A DNA stretch of 64,000 nt from Paraburkholderia aromaticivorans (GTDB taxonomy: Bacteria; Pseudomonadota; Gammaproteobacteria; Burkholderiales; Burkholderiaceae): assembly GCF_002278075.1 (NCBI RefSeq), contig NZ_CP022989.1:1116001-1180000 (forward strand). Reading direction: 5' to 3'. Positions within the stretch are counted from its first letter, which is position 1, and each line of letters begins with the position of its first letter. The notes under the pieces were generated by a model. The model was not told the DNA's origin. It ran no database searches and was given only the letters and a program-made list of their open reading frames with translations. Made by a program: the position numbers and the translations under genes. Below are positions 8,086-17,269 of the stretch, piece by piece.

Positions 8086-8769
8086 ATGATCGACATCAAT
8101 CCGCCCTCGATTAATGTGCAATGGGATAGCTCAATGCCCCTTAGAGTTCCGGGGTGGCAGGAGCTTCCGCTCGGCACGTTTTCTGCAGCTTCGTTTGAGT
8201 CGGAATGGCTTAATGGTAGCGAATCGTTAGCAACTGCGCCGGCCGGTGTCTCTGGACAAAAGGCATTGCTCTTTGTCATCGATGGCAAGCCGTTGATGGT
8301 TACCCTCCAAGCTTCTATTGAAGAGCGAGCATCGGGCCAATCAGCCGCAGAGCTGTCAACCCCCGGCCAATTGGACATGGTGAAGACGCGCCTCGGAATT
8401 TCCGTCACGCAACTTGCCGATCTGCTTGGCGTCACAAGGAAGGCAGTCTACGATTGGTATGAAGGTGCCGCCCCCCGACCCACTATGATTGGCCGTATCA
8501 ACTCGCTGGCGGACGCGCTTGGCAGTTTCGATGACACAGACCTTAAGAAGTTAAAGGCGGTCTGGAATATCACGTTGCCGAGTGGTTCATTCCGGTCTAC
8601 GCTCCAAAGTGATACGCTATCGGGTCCCGATCTCACGGCCGCCCTGGTGGCAAAGCTGAATGAACTTTCTGCGGAAATGTCTGCAACGACTAGGTCGTCC
8701 CGGCGCGCGTCAGCTTACGTCGGAGAATCGAGCCTCTCAGACATCGACCGCCGCAGCGACTCCTTCTGA
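8086..8769 (+). CDS. HTH (XRE-type) protein paired with TIGR04255
   Basis: A 227-residue protein with start ATG 8086 preceded by GAGGAGAG. Residues about 97-128 form a helix-turn-helix (KTRLGISVTQLADLLGVTRK, then AVYDWYEG). The N-terminal 80 residues are a separate domain with no recognised family, and the tail is serine- and arginine-rich. The frame also runs from 8011, but that start would overlap the preceding gene by 74 bp and lacks an SD. Probably the cassette's regulator, or a DNA-binding component of a three-part system. The next gene begins inside its 3' end, 110 bp before the stop. Confidence 0.75.
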   Translation: MIDINPPSINVQWDSSMPLRVPGWQELPLGTFSAASFESEWLNGSESLATAPAGVSGQKALLFVIDGKPLMVTLQASIEERASGQSAAELSTPGQLDMVKTRLGISVTQLADLLGVTRKAVYDWYEGAAPRPTMIGRINSLADALGSFDDTDLKKLKAVWNITLPSGSFRSTLQSDTLSGPDLTAALVAKLNELSAEMSATTRSSRRASAYVGESSLSDIDRRSDSF

Positions 8770-9658
8770 CGACCCTGCCACCGTTTTGATTCGAATAAGG
8801 GATCAAGGATGGTGGCAGGGCTCGGTTATTGAATCCTGTCAACTGGCTGCTGTTGGTCATCCTTGCGACGAGGCCGATTTCTGGATCGTTGCTTCGCAAA
8901 CGTGCAATTTATATAACCCGTCCTTCGAGAAAGTGCCCGTGTTCGAGGTGGTCGGAGCCTACGGAGTGGACGAATGCAGCCCTGCAAAGGTGAAGGGCGA
9001 CGATCCCCGCGTTCTTCACGTGGAGGCGGAATCCGCAGACCTCAAGATGGCCCTGAATGTGGACATTCAAAAGCGCAAGTGGCTGCCTCGAAACTGCCTT
9101 GCGTTGCTTCCGGCGCCAGAATTTCACATCAAAGATCGCGTCAACCAAGCCGGATCATTAAAGGATCAGTGGCTCGACAATTTTTCCGGCTGGATGGGTA
9201 GAAGCTACACCCGTGTCGCGCTTCCGGATGAGTTCAACGATGCTCTAGGAGAATCGCGGCTCAAGCAGATCTTGGAAGAAAAGTTGGCGAAGGAGAAAGA
9301 CGCTCTTTATGGAATCTATCTGACGATCGAGCCCGACAGCGACGAACCTTGGACCGAGACGTTGGGGTTAATGCCGTCGCCGTATCTGCTGGGCATCACG
9401 CTTCTAGTGCACGAAGAACACTCGCCCGTTACAGTACGGAGCAAAGCGGTCAAGCAGATTTTCAAGGACACGCTGCCGGACCCGTTGGACGGAACAAAGA
9501 AAGTTACGCGGGCGGAACTGGCGAAGCGTCATGGCATTCGTATCGTAGAGGCCGGAGTAGAGTCAATCAGCGTAGCCGACATCAGCCTCCAAGAAATGAA
9601 GCGCCTAGTCCGCTACACAATGGTGGATCACCTGTCAAATTCGTCGATGGCCGCGTGA
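8660..9658 (+). CDS. Unknown protein, third member of the TIGR04255 cassette
   Basis: A 332-residue soluble protein. The most distinctive segment is ADFWIVASQTCNLYNPSFEK (about residues 72-91), a hydrophobic strand followed by SQ-x-C-x-L-x-N. I recall similar SQ.CD..N motifs in uncharacterised mobile-element proteins but cannot name a family. A lysine-rich helix follows (KQILEEKLAKEKDALYG). The long 110-bp overlap with the HTH gene suggests either strong coupling or a later start; a TTG at 8786 is in frame but has no SD. The operon-like arrangement points to a joint function with the two preceding proteins. Function unknown. Confidence 0.62.
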   Translation: MNFLRKCLQRLGRPGARQLTSENRASQTSTAAATPSDDPATVLIRIRDQGWWQGSVIESCQLAAVGHPCDEADFWIVASQTCNLYNPSFEKVPVFEVVGAYGVDECSPAKVKGDDPRVLHVEAESADLKMALNVDIQKRKWLPRNCLALLPAPEFHIKDRVNQAGSLKDQWLDNFSGWMGRSYTRVALPDEFNDALGESRLKQILEEKLAKEKDALYGIYLTIEPDSDEPWTETLGLMPSPYLLGITLLVHEEHSPVTVRSKAVKQIFKDTLPDPLDGTKKVTRAELAKRHGIRIVEAGVESISVADISLQEMKRLVRYTMVDHLSNSSMAA

Positions 9659-9742
9659 CGATCACCGAGATTGGTGGGGACTTGCCTCGCTGTACGCTTT
9701 TGCGGTTTCGCCTCTCCAGTTTCCGTGCGCAGCACCAGCGGA

Positions 9743-9760
9743 GCCGGTCTTCCGACCGGC
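9743..9760. other. Perfect hairpin between convergent cassette and HEPN genes
   Basis: A 7-bp perfect stem GCCGGTC-TTCC-GACCGGC sits between the two converging genes. There is no T-run on either side, so it is at best a weak terminator or processing structure. Confidence 0.35.
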
Positions 9761-9797
9761 GATCAATTGATGCTACATCTCAGGTCTCGCTAGGCAG

Positions 9798-11126
9798 TCA
9801 GGTTGGCATTTGTGGACTCTCGAGCTGATCGTCATCATCTTTGTCGCCCGTGAAATTGCGTACAGGGGCGCCACTCCTCGCGATCCCATTTAATTTGTCT
9901 TTCAAATAGCGTGTGTAACCAAGAACACTTTCCAAGTGCCGAGATAGCACTTGCGAGGGAACGATCACGGACGGCTCGTGAACGATATAGTTCCTCAGCC
10001 GAACTAAATCTTGAATCTCCGACCTTTGGTCCGATGTTAATAAATGGTATCGCTTGGTGACGACATTTACCAGCGATCTAATATTGTTTGGATCTGGCCT
10101 AGACTCATGCTTCCCCTCCGATTCGAGGAGCTGATCGACCAAAATAAGCAAGTTTTCGTGAAACTCGTTCCATGCGGATAAGAACTCGTAATAGCCTTCC
10201 CCCTTCGTAAGAGCAACATTTTCAGAAACCATTTCACGCTCATCCTCTGAGACTGTCACTTGATCTAGATTTTCGATCGCGTGTTGCAGTTTCGGCGCGA
10301 GTTCATCACGCAGCGCGACTATTTCTTCAAAATCCCCCCTAGTCACCGGGCGATTGTGCGCCACCTGATTGCGTCTCTCGTATAAGCGCTCCCACCTTGA
10401 CCGAAGGTATTCGCTTTCGCAGTTAACTATTTTTGAAAAGAATCGATCCCAGTTTGATTGCGGAATTGCAAGCTTAAGCTCGGATAAATTCAAGTCATCA
10501 AGTTTCTCCGCTTTTTTCAGCCTCTCGATCAAAACGGCTGGATTTATATTTGCATATTCTTTAAACAAAAAATTTGACAATTGAATAAAGTCGACTTCAT
10601 ACAAATAATTTTGATCTAATTTTGCATCTTTCGAACGAACAGATTCTAGAACTTCTTTCGGAACAGCTTCTTTAGCCCAGCCACCGCCGACATTAATTAG
10701 CATGAATTTCGTTATCAGCTTACGCATCGTGTTTTCTATTTCATGCACGATCGGGTAAGCGGTCTTCGCGTAGCCAAAACTAACGTCATCCCACAATATT
10801 TGCGGAGGTTTCGCTGCCGCCTTATGCAGGAGGCTTCTGATATTCTTTAAAAACCCCTCAAAATCACGATTTTGCGATTCATCATCGACTGAAATTTTTA
10901 GATGAAAAAAGCGATGCTTATCGCGCTCAATTTCACCGCATTGAATCTCATAACGCATGACGAGAGAACCGAATTTCATCTCAGTTTTTGAGATCGATAC
11001 TCCGTCGATTGTTCTCAATAAATTATTAAATGAGGATACGGACTTGCAAAAAGCTTCTTTCTGGTCAACGGTAATAAGATATTCAACCCTTGGCACAGCT
11101 ATTCTCCCCGGTTTCCGTGGCGTCAA
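9798..11126 (-). CDS. HEPN-type (Swt1-like) protein with two RX4H motifs
   Basis: A 442-residue soluble protein. Segment 124-139 (YPIVHEIENTMRKLIT) resembles the opening helix of Swt1-like HEPN domains. The first HEPN signature is R252-N-Q-V-A-H257 (YERRNQVAHNRPV) and a second is R378-N-Y-I-V-H383 (RLRNYIVHEPS). HEPN domains with R-x4-6-H are ribonucleases widespread in toxins and phage defence, and the motif residues form the active site. The N-terminal 110 residues are of unknown fold. The gene converges on the TIGR04255 cassette and is visibly richer in A and T than its neighbours, a sign of recent transfer. A non-catalytic HEPN scaffold is possible, but both motifs are intact. Confidence 0.7.
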   Translation of the reverse strand: MTPRKPGRIAVPRVEYLITVDQKEAFCKSVSSFNNLLRTIDGVSISKTEMKFGSLVMRYEIQCGEIERDKHRFFHLKISVDDESQNRDFEGFLKNIRSLLHKAAAKPPQILWDDVSFGYAKTAYPIVHEIENTMRKLITKFMLINVGGGWAKEAVPKEVLESVRSKDAKLDQNYLYEVDFIQLSNFLFKEYANINPAVLIERLKKAEKLDDLNLSELKLAIPQSNWDRFFSKIVNCESEYLRSRWERLYERRNQVAHNRPVTRGDFEEIVALRDELAPKLQHAIENLDQVTVSEDEREMVSENVALTKGEGYYEFLSAWNEFHENLLILVDQLLESEGKHESRPDPNNIRSLVNVVTKRYHLLTSDQRSEIQDLVRLRNYIVHEPSVIVPSQVLSRHLESVLGYTRYLKDKLNGIARSGAPVRNFTGDKDDDDQLESPQMPT

Positions 11127-11573
11127 TTTTGTTCACGTCGCACCCCCAACCCGACTCGTACTACTATAAAGTTGAGGCAATCGTTATACCATCAACTACG
11201 TTACTCAGGCGCACTACTAGGTACTCTGATCATAGTTGAGCCGATCTCAGGTGCAGCTGCGTTGAACTCTTGAGCGTCGCAATAGATCCCATTCAGGTCG
11301 AGTCCCGTTGTTGCTATTTTGCGAAAGCCGATATTGCTCTGCTGTCGTCGGCACTATGGGACCGGTGACAGCTTAGATCGAAGCTGACAACGCACAACGT
11401 GTGTTGTCTATCTGGGGCGAACAGGCGCCAGCATGTCCGTCCAAGGACAACGTAGCTGCCACGTAGCTACGCTGAACGCAAATGCCTTGATTCAGCACTG
11501 TCTAGCACTATGGTTGATGTTGGCAAGCGAAGCAGGATATTGATTTTAAAAGAGATTTCTTGTGACCCGTACC
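11127..11573. other. Gene-free junction before the tRNA fragment
   Basis: A 447-bp stretch with no credible frame on either strand and mixed base composition. It presumably contains the promoter of the leftward HEPN gene near its left end. Nothing else is recognised. Confidence 0.5.
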
Positions 11574-11618
11574 CTCTTAATCCGTAGGTCGAGTGTTCGA
11601 GTCACTCACGCCCCACCA
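11574..11618 (+). repeat. 3' half of tRNA-Lys(CTT), attachment-site remnant
   Basis: These 45 bases carry the 3' part of an anticodon loop with CTT, a complete T arm (GAGTG-TTCGAGT-CACTC), the acceptor 3' strand and an encoded CCA. No 5' half precedes it, so it cannot make a tRNA. Islands that integrate into tRNA genes duplicate exactly this portion, and a relic integrase starts 165 bp downstream. It is therefore read as the att copy of an old tRNA-Lys island. Confidence 0.85.
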
Positions 11619-11782
11619 TCGAATTCTGTTGTTGAAAATCAAGCACTTGCGAGCGATCGCGGTGCTTTTTTTTCGTCCGTCGTCGGCGTGCGGCAGCGTC
11701 AAAAACTGGCCTTTGCCGGAAATCTGCCGGAACGGAAGAATCCAGACCAAGCGATCTCAACCCTTTCGCATGGAGTCTGGAA

Positions 11783-12660
11783 ATGGCATACATCAGTCAG
11801 CGCGGCGCGTACTGGCGTGCCGAAATTCGTCGGCGCGGCTACAAACCTGTCTATCGCACATTCGATACGAAGCAGCAGGCGCAGCAATGGGCGAGGCGGG
11901 TGGAGTCGGAGATGGACAGCCGGGCGTACGTCGATCGTACGGAAGCTGAGCGAACCACGCTCCGCCAAGCGTTGGAGCGGTACCGCCGCGAGATCGTCCC
12001 CGAGAAGCGCCACCCGTATCAAGAAAACCGACGCATCCAACGCTGGATCGACAACGATCTGTCGCATCGAACTCTAGCCAACTTGCGCGGCGCAGATTTC
12101 GCGAAGTATCAAGACGAACGCCGGGCAGCCGGGCAGCCGGGCGCGCAGAAAACACCATTCGGCTCGAACTTCAGGTCATCAGCCACCTTTTCGAAATCGC
12201 CCGCAAGGAATGGGGCATGGAAGCGCTGACGAATCCTTTGAAGAACATCCGAAAGCCATCCGGCAGCGAGGCAAGGGATCGCCGTTTACGTCCCGGCGAA
12301 TTCGAGATGCTGCACGCGCGCCTATCGGCTAGCGGCAATCTGTGGGCGGCGCTTGCGTTCGAGCTGGCAATCGAAACGAGCCTGCGACAAGGGGCTCTCT
12401 TCAGTGTGCAGTGGGAATGGCTCGATCTAGCAGGTCGCCTCCTTCATTTCCCACCGACTGCCGTGGCACGGAGAACAAGGGCGTACCCCCAATCCTTCCG
12501 CTGTCCAGCCGAGCCGTCGCTGTATTTCGCCACCTTGCAGCTCTCGCAGAAGGCCCGGAGGCCCGCGTGACCCGTTCGCGGGTCGGCCCTGCGGACGTGA
12601 TCCCTCAGAGGCTGACGGGACGGGTGTTCGGGACGAGTGTTAACGCAGTGAGCGGCGCCG
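11783..12660 (+). pseudogene. Decayed tyrosine integrase next to the tRNA-Lys fragment
   Basis: The N-terminus (MAYISQRGAYWRAEIRRRGY, then KPVYRTFDTKQQAQQWARRV) is a clear integrase arm-binding domain. The reading shifts frame near 12150 into EALTNPLKNIRKPSGSEARD with the first catalytic arginine region (AIETSLRQGALFSVQWEWLD), then shifts again near 12470 into VPPILPLSSRAVAVFRHLAA and RLTGRVFGTSVNAV. After about 12660 the similarity ends, before the HxxR box and the tyrosine. At least two frameshifts plus a truncation mean it is dead. Its place beside the tRNA 3' end is the classic integrase position of a genomic island. Confidence 0.85.
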
Positions 12661-12829
12661 GGAATGAGCAGCACGCTTGGCCCAACATCGAGGGTAGCCG
12701 GCCGTCCAACCTTTTTCTATGTGCGCCGTTCACTACGGAGGGCAACAGCTACCACCCGGAATGGGCGCGATCAGCCGCGACGCGGTATAAAACGCCCGAC
12801 GAACCGCTCGTCTTCGCGCTCCTTCAGAT

Positions 12830-13132
12830 TCAACACTTGTTGGATAACACCCACCTAGGGAGAGGGTGACTAACGGTCAATTCTTTCCCGATCATCGACT
12901 TCAAGTCGATGTTTGCCGCGGCCTGCTCCGGCATAACCGACGCAAGCGGTATGCAACAGTCGAGGGTGTACGTATATATCTGGGAGAGCGCTTCCTCTCC
13001 CAGGATGGCTCGCAAGAGCAACGCGGGCTCACCCGTGGATGTGCGTGGCAGTGCCGCACCATGCATGGTTACAGTGCGGGGCAAGGATTTCAGCACGACG
13101 CAAAACCTCGGAAAATAGACATTGATCTGCAA
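12830..13132 (-). pseudogene. vgrG: Truncated vgrG (type VI spike protein), N-terminal fragment
   Basis: The 100-codon frame starts MQINVYFPRF and continues with RTVTMHGAALP, EPALLLRAILGEEALSQIYT and DLKSMIGKELTV, which is the start of the gp27-like part of VgrG. Full-length VgrG proteins exceed 600 residues; here similarity stops around 12865, where island DNA begins. It lies 61 bp downstream of tssA in the same direction, as vgrG genes often do. A deletion or island insertion removed the rest. A fragment this short cannot form a spike. Confidence 0.8.
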
Positions 13133-13193
13133 CTCACACCACTAACGGCACCGCGAAGCCGCAATGGCAATTCCGATAATCCATGCTGAAGTG

Positions 13194-14258
13194 CTATTCA
13201 TCTTTTGCCCATTCAGCAATCAATTCAGCCGGAATCGCCTTCACCGCTTCTACATAGCGCTTACCGACAAACTGCTCGGCACGAAATAACAGAATTGGAA
13301 TCGGACTGCTGGGTTCATGTCTTTCGAACCAGTGTCGTGCGTCGCGAATAGATTGCAATGCCGCGTCGCGGCCCGATAAGGTTCGTCCAGCCACACCGCT
13401 TTGCGCCTCCTGCTGCGGCGATTCGGGCGTGGCGGCATCGAGTGCGGCCGTGGCTGGCACCCCGTCGAACTCAGGTGAGGCGATCTCGCCTTCCAACAGG
13501 GATACCGCATGCGCGGCATCGGAACCTTCACCCACCACACGCTCGAGCATGCGCGTCAATGCAGCGAGATCCGCCGCGAACTCGCCGAGCCTTTCCCGAT
13601 TCCACGTGTCGATCACGTCAAGACTTTCAAGCGCCGCGTCGAAGCCCGCCATCAAAGCGGGCTGCTGAACGCGCACATCCTCAAGCTGCCGCGTCACAGA
13701 CTCCACCGATAGCGCATCGCTCGGGCGCGGCTGGGCAAACGCACGCTCCACGTCGCGCACCTGCAAACGCGTGGCTGACGAGCGCGCCAGCGCGATATCG
13801 CGCACGTCCGATAGCAGCCCGTCCGTATCGGTCAATGCCTGGAGCGCGTTCATGCGAATTTCAAGCGCCGCGTCTTTATCGTCATCCACGCCGGGTTGCG
13901 GGTGGACGGTGTCGGCAAAGACCGTCAACCACGAAGCGAGCAAACCCAGCCCTTCGGCCAATCCTGGCGCCGCGCCTAAACGCGTGCGGCAACGTGTAAA
14001 TAGCACGGCAAGCCGGATGTCCTTGCTGCGCATCATGAGCCGTCGGCAATCGCGCTCGACGTCGCTCCAGTTGATCGGCTCCGGTGAGCCTACGAAGTCG
14101 CCATACTGCGCATCCATTTTTGCCGCCACCTGGGCCGATAACACCACGAATTCCGGATCGTATTCGAGGTCTACGCCGCAGGGAGCGGACGGGTCGACCG
14201 GCGTCATCCAGTCGTGCGACGGTTTGTGCTGGGCCGTCGAATTGCGTTTCGTGCTCAT
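13194..14258 (-). CDS. tssA: Type VI secretion protein TssA (ImpA-like)
   Basis: A 354-residue protein with the ImpA N-terminal domain (about 15-150: DWMTPVDPSAPCGVDLEYDP, then DWERDCRRL-like WSDVERDCRRLM and SKDIRLAVLFTRC). TssA binds the baseplate and caps or primes sheath-tube assembly. The tail (RDAALQSIRDARHWFERHEP followed by SSPIPILLFRAEQFVGK) matches the short TssA class. The start overlaps the tssG stop by 4 bp (ATGA), so it belongs to the tssEFGA transcript. It is intact; the next gene downstream, vgrG, is not. Confidence 0.92.
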   Translation of the reverse strand: MSTKRNSTAQHKPSHDWMTPVDPSAPCGVDLEYDPEFVVLSAQVAAKMDAQYGDFVGSPEPINWSDVERDCRRLMMRSKDIRLAVLFTRCRTRLGAAPGLAEGLGLLASWLTVFADTVHPQPGVDDDKDAALEIRMNALQALTDTDGLLSDVRDIALARSSATRLQVRDVERAFAQPRPSDALSVESVTRQLEDVRVQQPALMAGFDAALESLDVIDTWNRERLGEFAADLAALTRMLERVVGEGSDAAHAVSLLEGEIASPEFDGVPATAALDAATPESPQQEAQSGVAGRTLSGRDAALQSIRDARHWFERHEPSSPIPILLFRAEQFVGKRYVEAVKAIPAELIAEWAKDE

Positions 14259-15346
14259 GCCACCCCCTGAACGGCGTTACGCCGCATTGCGTCCGGATTG
14301 AATCGCGCACCGCACTTGACGTACTCCTCGGGCTCGAAAAGCATGCCGGTAATCGGTTTGCCGTCGGACGACCGGCCGAGCCATCCTGACCACCCTAACT
14401 GTTGCTCGCCACCCAGCACCGCGGGTGGCGCGCTCTCTGCCTTGATGCGCAATTCCAGCTCCCACTGGAACTCCCGGCCGACGAAACTGCGCACCCAATC
14501 CACGAGTTCGGGCAACGCAGCGCCACGCGGCGTGAAACGCAGGTATTCGTCCAGGTGAACAGGCCCGATCACCACCCTGAAGTGATACTGCCGATCCGGG
14601 GCCAACTCGCCGAGCATGGCACCCTCACCCATGACCGAGGCCGCGCTGGGTTCACCGAGATGCGTCTGTTCTTCGCGCGTTACATTGACCCAATGAAACT
14701 GGTACTCAGCGATGCGGACCGGCACGCCGAAATACTGTTCGAGCGTCATGCGCAACCCATCGGGATCGCGCGCCTCGCGCACGAGGTTGGCCGATGCGGC
14801 CAACTGCGCATGCGGTGGCAGCGCACGGCCGGCGATCTCGTCGAGGTCTTGCCCCGTCCAACTGGCGATATAGAACGAGAACTTCTCGTCGTCGGCTCGA
14901 TCGAGCCCTGCCGCGGCCTGCGCCGATGCCCACGCCCGATACAGCAGCGCGAGATACCGGTGATGAAAGATGTCGAGAAAATTGCTCAACGTCCGGTCGC
15001 CCCGGTTTTCCTCCCGCTCTCGAGCAATCTCGGTCACATGGCTAGGTAGCGGCCCGTTTGGCCCGAGCGAGCCGAGACCGAACAGACGCACATGCAGGCG
15101 TCCATCGAGCTCGCCGACACTGGCGATTTCGCGCGGGGCGAACGCGAGGCTCGGCTGCTGTCCCAGACGAAACGGCTCGGCCCGCGGGCGCGCGGCGGTG
15201 CCGACGGGTTCGATGCGAGGATCCGCGCCGATGCGCCGCATCAGCGACAAAAACCCGTAACGCCACGGCGTGGTCCGCAGGCCTTCGATCATCTCGGGAG
15301 AGAGCGTCGATTCGCGCTGCAACGGCGTGTCGAAGCTGCGCTCCAT
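14255..15346 (-). CDS. tssG: Type VI secretion baseplate protein TssG
   Basis: A 363-residue baseplate component of the TssE-F-G-K wedge. Recognised by TTPWRYGFLSLMRRIGADPR near the N-terminus, LGPNGPLPSHVTEIARER, and the middle FFHRYL-like FLDIFHHRYLALLYRAW. The open frame extends up to 15532, but ATG 15346 is chosen because it overlaps the tssF stop by one base (TAATG) and gives the normal length. A TAATG junction implies coupled translation, fitting the fixed stoichiometry of the wedge. Confidence 0.93.
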   Translation of the reverse strand: MERSFDTPLQRESTLSPEMIEGLRTTPWRYGFLSLMRRIGADPRIEPVGTAARPRAEPFRLGQQPSLAFAPREIASVGELDGRLHVRLFGLGSLGPNGPLPSHVTEIAREREENRGDRTLSNFLDIFHHRYLALLYRAWASAQAAAGLDRADDEKFSFYIASWTGQDLDEIAGRALPPHAQLAASANLVREARDPDGLRMTLEQYFGVPVRIAEYQFHWVNVTREEQTHLGEPSAASVMGEGAMLGELAPDRQYHFRVVIGPVHLDEYLRFTPRGAALPELVDWVRSFVGREFQWELELRIKAESAPPAVLGGEQQLGWSGWLGRSSDGKPITGMLFEPEEYVKCGARFNPDAMRRNAVQGVA

Positions 15347-17238
15347 TACGCCACGCCTCGCGTACCCATGCGCACGGGCCAGCGCATGATGCAGCCGCGC
15401 TGCATCGAATGCAATTCGGTCTGCGTGAACGAATTGATCGATACATGCCGCGCCAGATAATGTTCGAGGATTAGCCCCAACAGGTAGGGGCTGGTGCCTG
15501 AGAACCCCGTCTCGTCGACGGTCAGCTGACATTCAATGCCGCGCCCGAACACGAGCGGACCATTGCCCGGAAGCTTGCGCGTCACGGAACGGGTCCTCAC
15601 GCCCAACAGGCTCTCGACCTGACGCTGGTGCTCAGTGTCTTCGCTGCTCAGAAAGAGCCGCAGCATGTCGCGCAAGCCCTGGCCGCCGGGACGATGATCG
15701 ACGTCCTCGAGCGGCAAATAGTTGAAGTTCAATTGCCGGATCAATCGCCACGCGGTCTCGCCTTCCGCATAAGGTGGCCGCGGCGCGCTCGGTGGGCGAA
15801 TCAGACCGATGCTTGCAACCGGTTCGCCGCTTTCCAGCTGCATGAAATCGTTCACGCCGTTGCGCGGCACGAGGAGAGGCAAATCACGGTTGGTCAGCCA
15901 CGCATCCGCGGACAGATAGCGAATGCCATCATGATATGGCGCTGCCCGCTGATCCACGAGCGAGACAAACGTCTCGGTGCCGACATAGGCCGTACGCGTG
16001 CCATAGCGTCGCGACGTATCCGAAGGCAGACGTCGCTCGCGGCGCACCGAGAAGTATTGGCCGTGATTGCCTTCGTCGTTGTTCAGTGTCTGATAGAGCG
16101 GCCGGAATTCGAACTTCGCCGAGCTCTTTCCTACTTGGGCATGCAGCGCCTCAACCGAGAACACTTCGTAGTCGAGCGGTGCCTGACGTTTGGGCACCAG
16201 ATGAAACTCCGTGCTCGCCTCCGCCAGTTCGATACGTTCCAGTCTTTGCGGGAACAGATTGATAACCGGCGTGCAAAAGAGCGCGAAGCGTGATGCGTCG
16301 ACGAGGCTGGCGAGCCGATCCGGCGCGCGGTCGAGCAGCACCACGATCTCGGCTTCTTCGCCCTCAGCTTTTTTCAGGCCATCCTGAAGACCCGTGAGCG
16401 TGAAGAAGTAGAAGCGACTCGGGCACGCGAAATACTCCTGCAGGAGATTGTGTCCGTGAAACTTCGACCATGTGAGCGGCAACATGCCTTGATCGAGATC
16501 GAGCCCTTCGTGAACGACGGCCTTTGACGTCACTGCCGCGAAGGGACGATTCGGTGCGTTGAACTTACCCGGCTCGCCAACGACCGACGCAATGCCCGCC
16601 GTATGCACGAGCTCGAACAGGTTTGATGCAACCTGCTCATCGCCCGCTAGATAGACGGGCAGGCGATCCAGATTTCCGATCGAGGCAATCTTCTCCTGGT
16701 TCGTGGTTCGAATGCGCAGCCTTAGTGCGCCGCACACTTGCGAATGCGCCGGGACATAGCGCTCGATTCCTGGAATGTCGGGAGGAACGCCCGTGAACCT
16801 CGCACTGGCGATTTCCAGCGGATACAATACGACATCCTGCGTAGTACGAAACGTGCATGACGTATGCTCGTTACCGGGCGTAGGTGTCTTGAGTCTCCTC
16901 CCTCGCTGCAAACAAAAACCGTCCGTCAGATCGCCTTTCGTGTGAGCCGGATAAAACTGCGCCACGGCCATTGATGGCGTGGGCGCAACGTAGTTCGGGT
17001 AAGTGACTTCGAGCAGGCGTTGCGTAAAGCGCGGAAACTCGGCGTCGAGCTTGAGTCGCATGCGCGCGGCCATAAAGCAGAACGACTCGATTAAGCGCTC
17101 GACATAGGGATCGGTCATCTCACCCGCCTGAAGGCCCAGGCGCCGCGCGATCTTCGGGTGCGCCTGCGCGAACTCACCCGCGCTCTCGCGCAGGTAAATC
17201 AATTCCTGGTTGTAGTATTCGAGTAGTCGCGGGTCCAT
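15346..17238 (-). CDS. tssF: Type VI secretion baseplate protein TssF
   Basis: A 630-residue protein matching TssF (VasA, DUF879) over its full length. The start MDPRLLEYYNQELIYLRESA and the segment FPRFTQRLLEVTYPNYVAPT are characteristic. TssF is the largest wedge protein of the phage-like baseplate and acts in the cytoplasm at the inner membrane. The gene follows tssE after 31 bp and overlaps tssG by one base. No frameshift is seen. Confidence 0.95.
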   Translation of the reverse strand: MDPRLLEYYNQELIYLRESAGEFAQAHPKIARRLGLQAGEMTDPYVERLIESFCFMAARMRLKLDAEFPRFTQRLLEVTYPNYVAPTPSMAVAQFYPAHTKGDLTDGFCLQRGRRLKTPTPGNEHTSCTFRTTQDVVLYPLEIASARFTGVPPDIPGIERYVPAHSQVCGALRLRIRTTNQEKIASIGNLDRLPVYLAGDEQVASNLFELVHTAGIASVVGEPGKFNAPNRPFAAVTSKAVVHEGLDLDQGMLPLTWSKFHGHNLLQEYFACPSRFYFFTLTGLQDGLKKAEGEEAEIVVLLDRAPDRLASLVDASRFALFCTPVINLFPQRLERIELAEASTEFHLVPKRQAPLDYEVFSVEALHAQVGKSSAKFEFRPLYQTLNNDEGNHGQYFSVRRERRLPSDTSRRYGTRTAYVGTETFVSLVDQRAAPYHDGIRYLSADAWLTNRDLPLLVPRNGVNDFMQLESGEPVASIGLIRPPSAPRPPYAEGETAWRLIRQLNFNYLPLEDVDHRPGGQGLRDMLRLFLSSEDTEHQRQVESLLGVRTRSVTRKLPGNGPLVFGRGIECQLTVDETGFSGTSPYLLGLILEHYLARHVSINSFTQTELHSMQRGCIMRWPVRMGTRGVA

Positions 17239-17269
17239 GCGAGCGCTTCAGCTCCGTTGATGTCCTGGT

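Noticed and set aside
11562..11646. Intact tRNA-Lys gene
   Set aside because: The bases before the anticodon loop do not form the D arm or the acceptor 5' strand, so only the 3' half is present.
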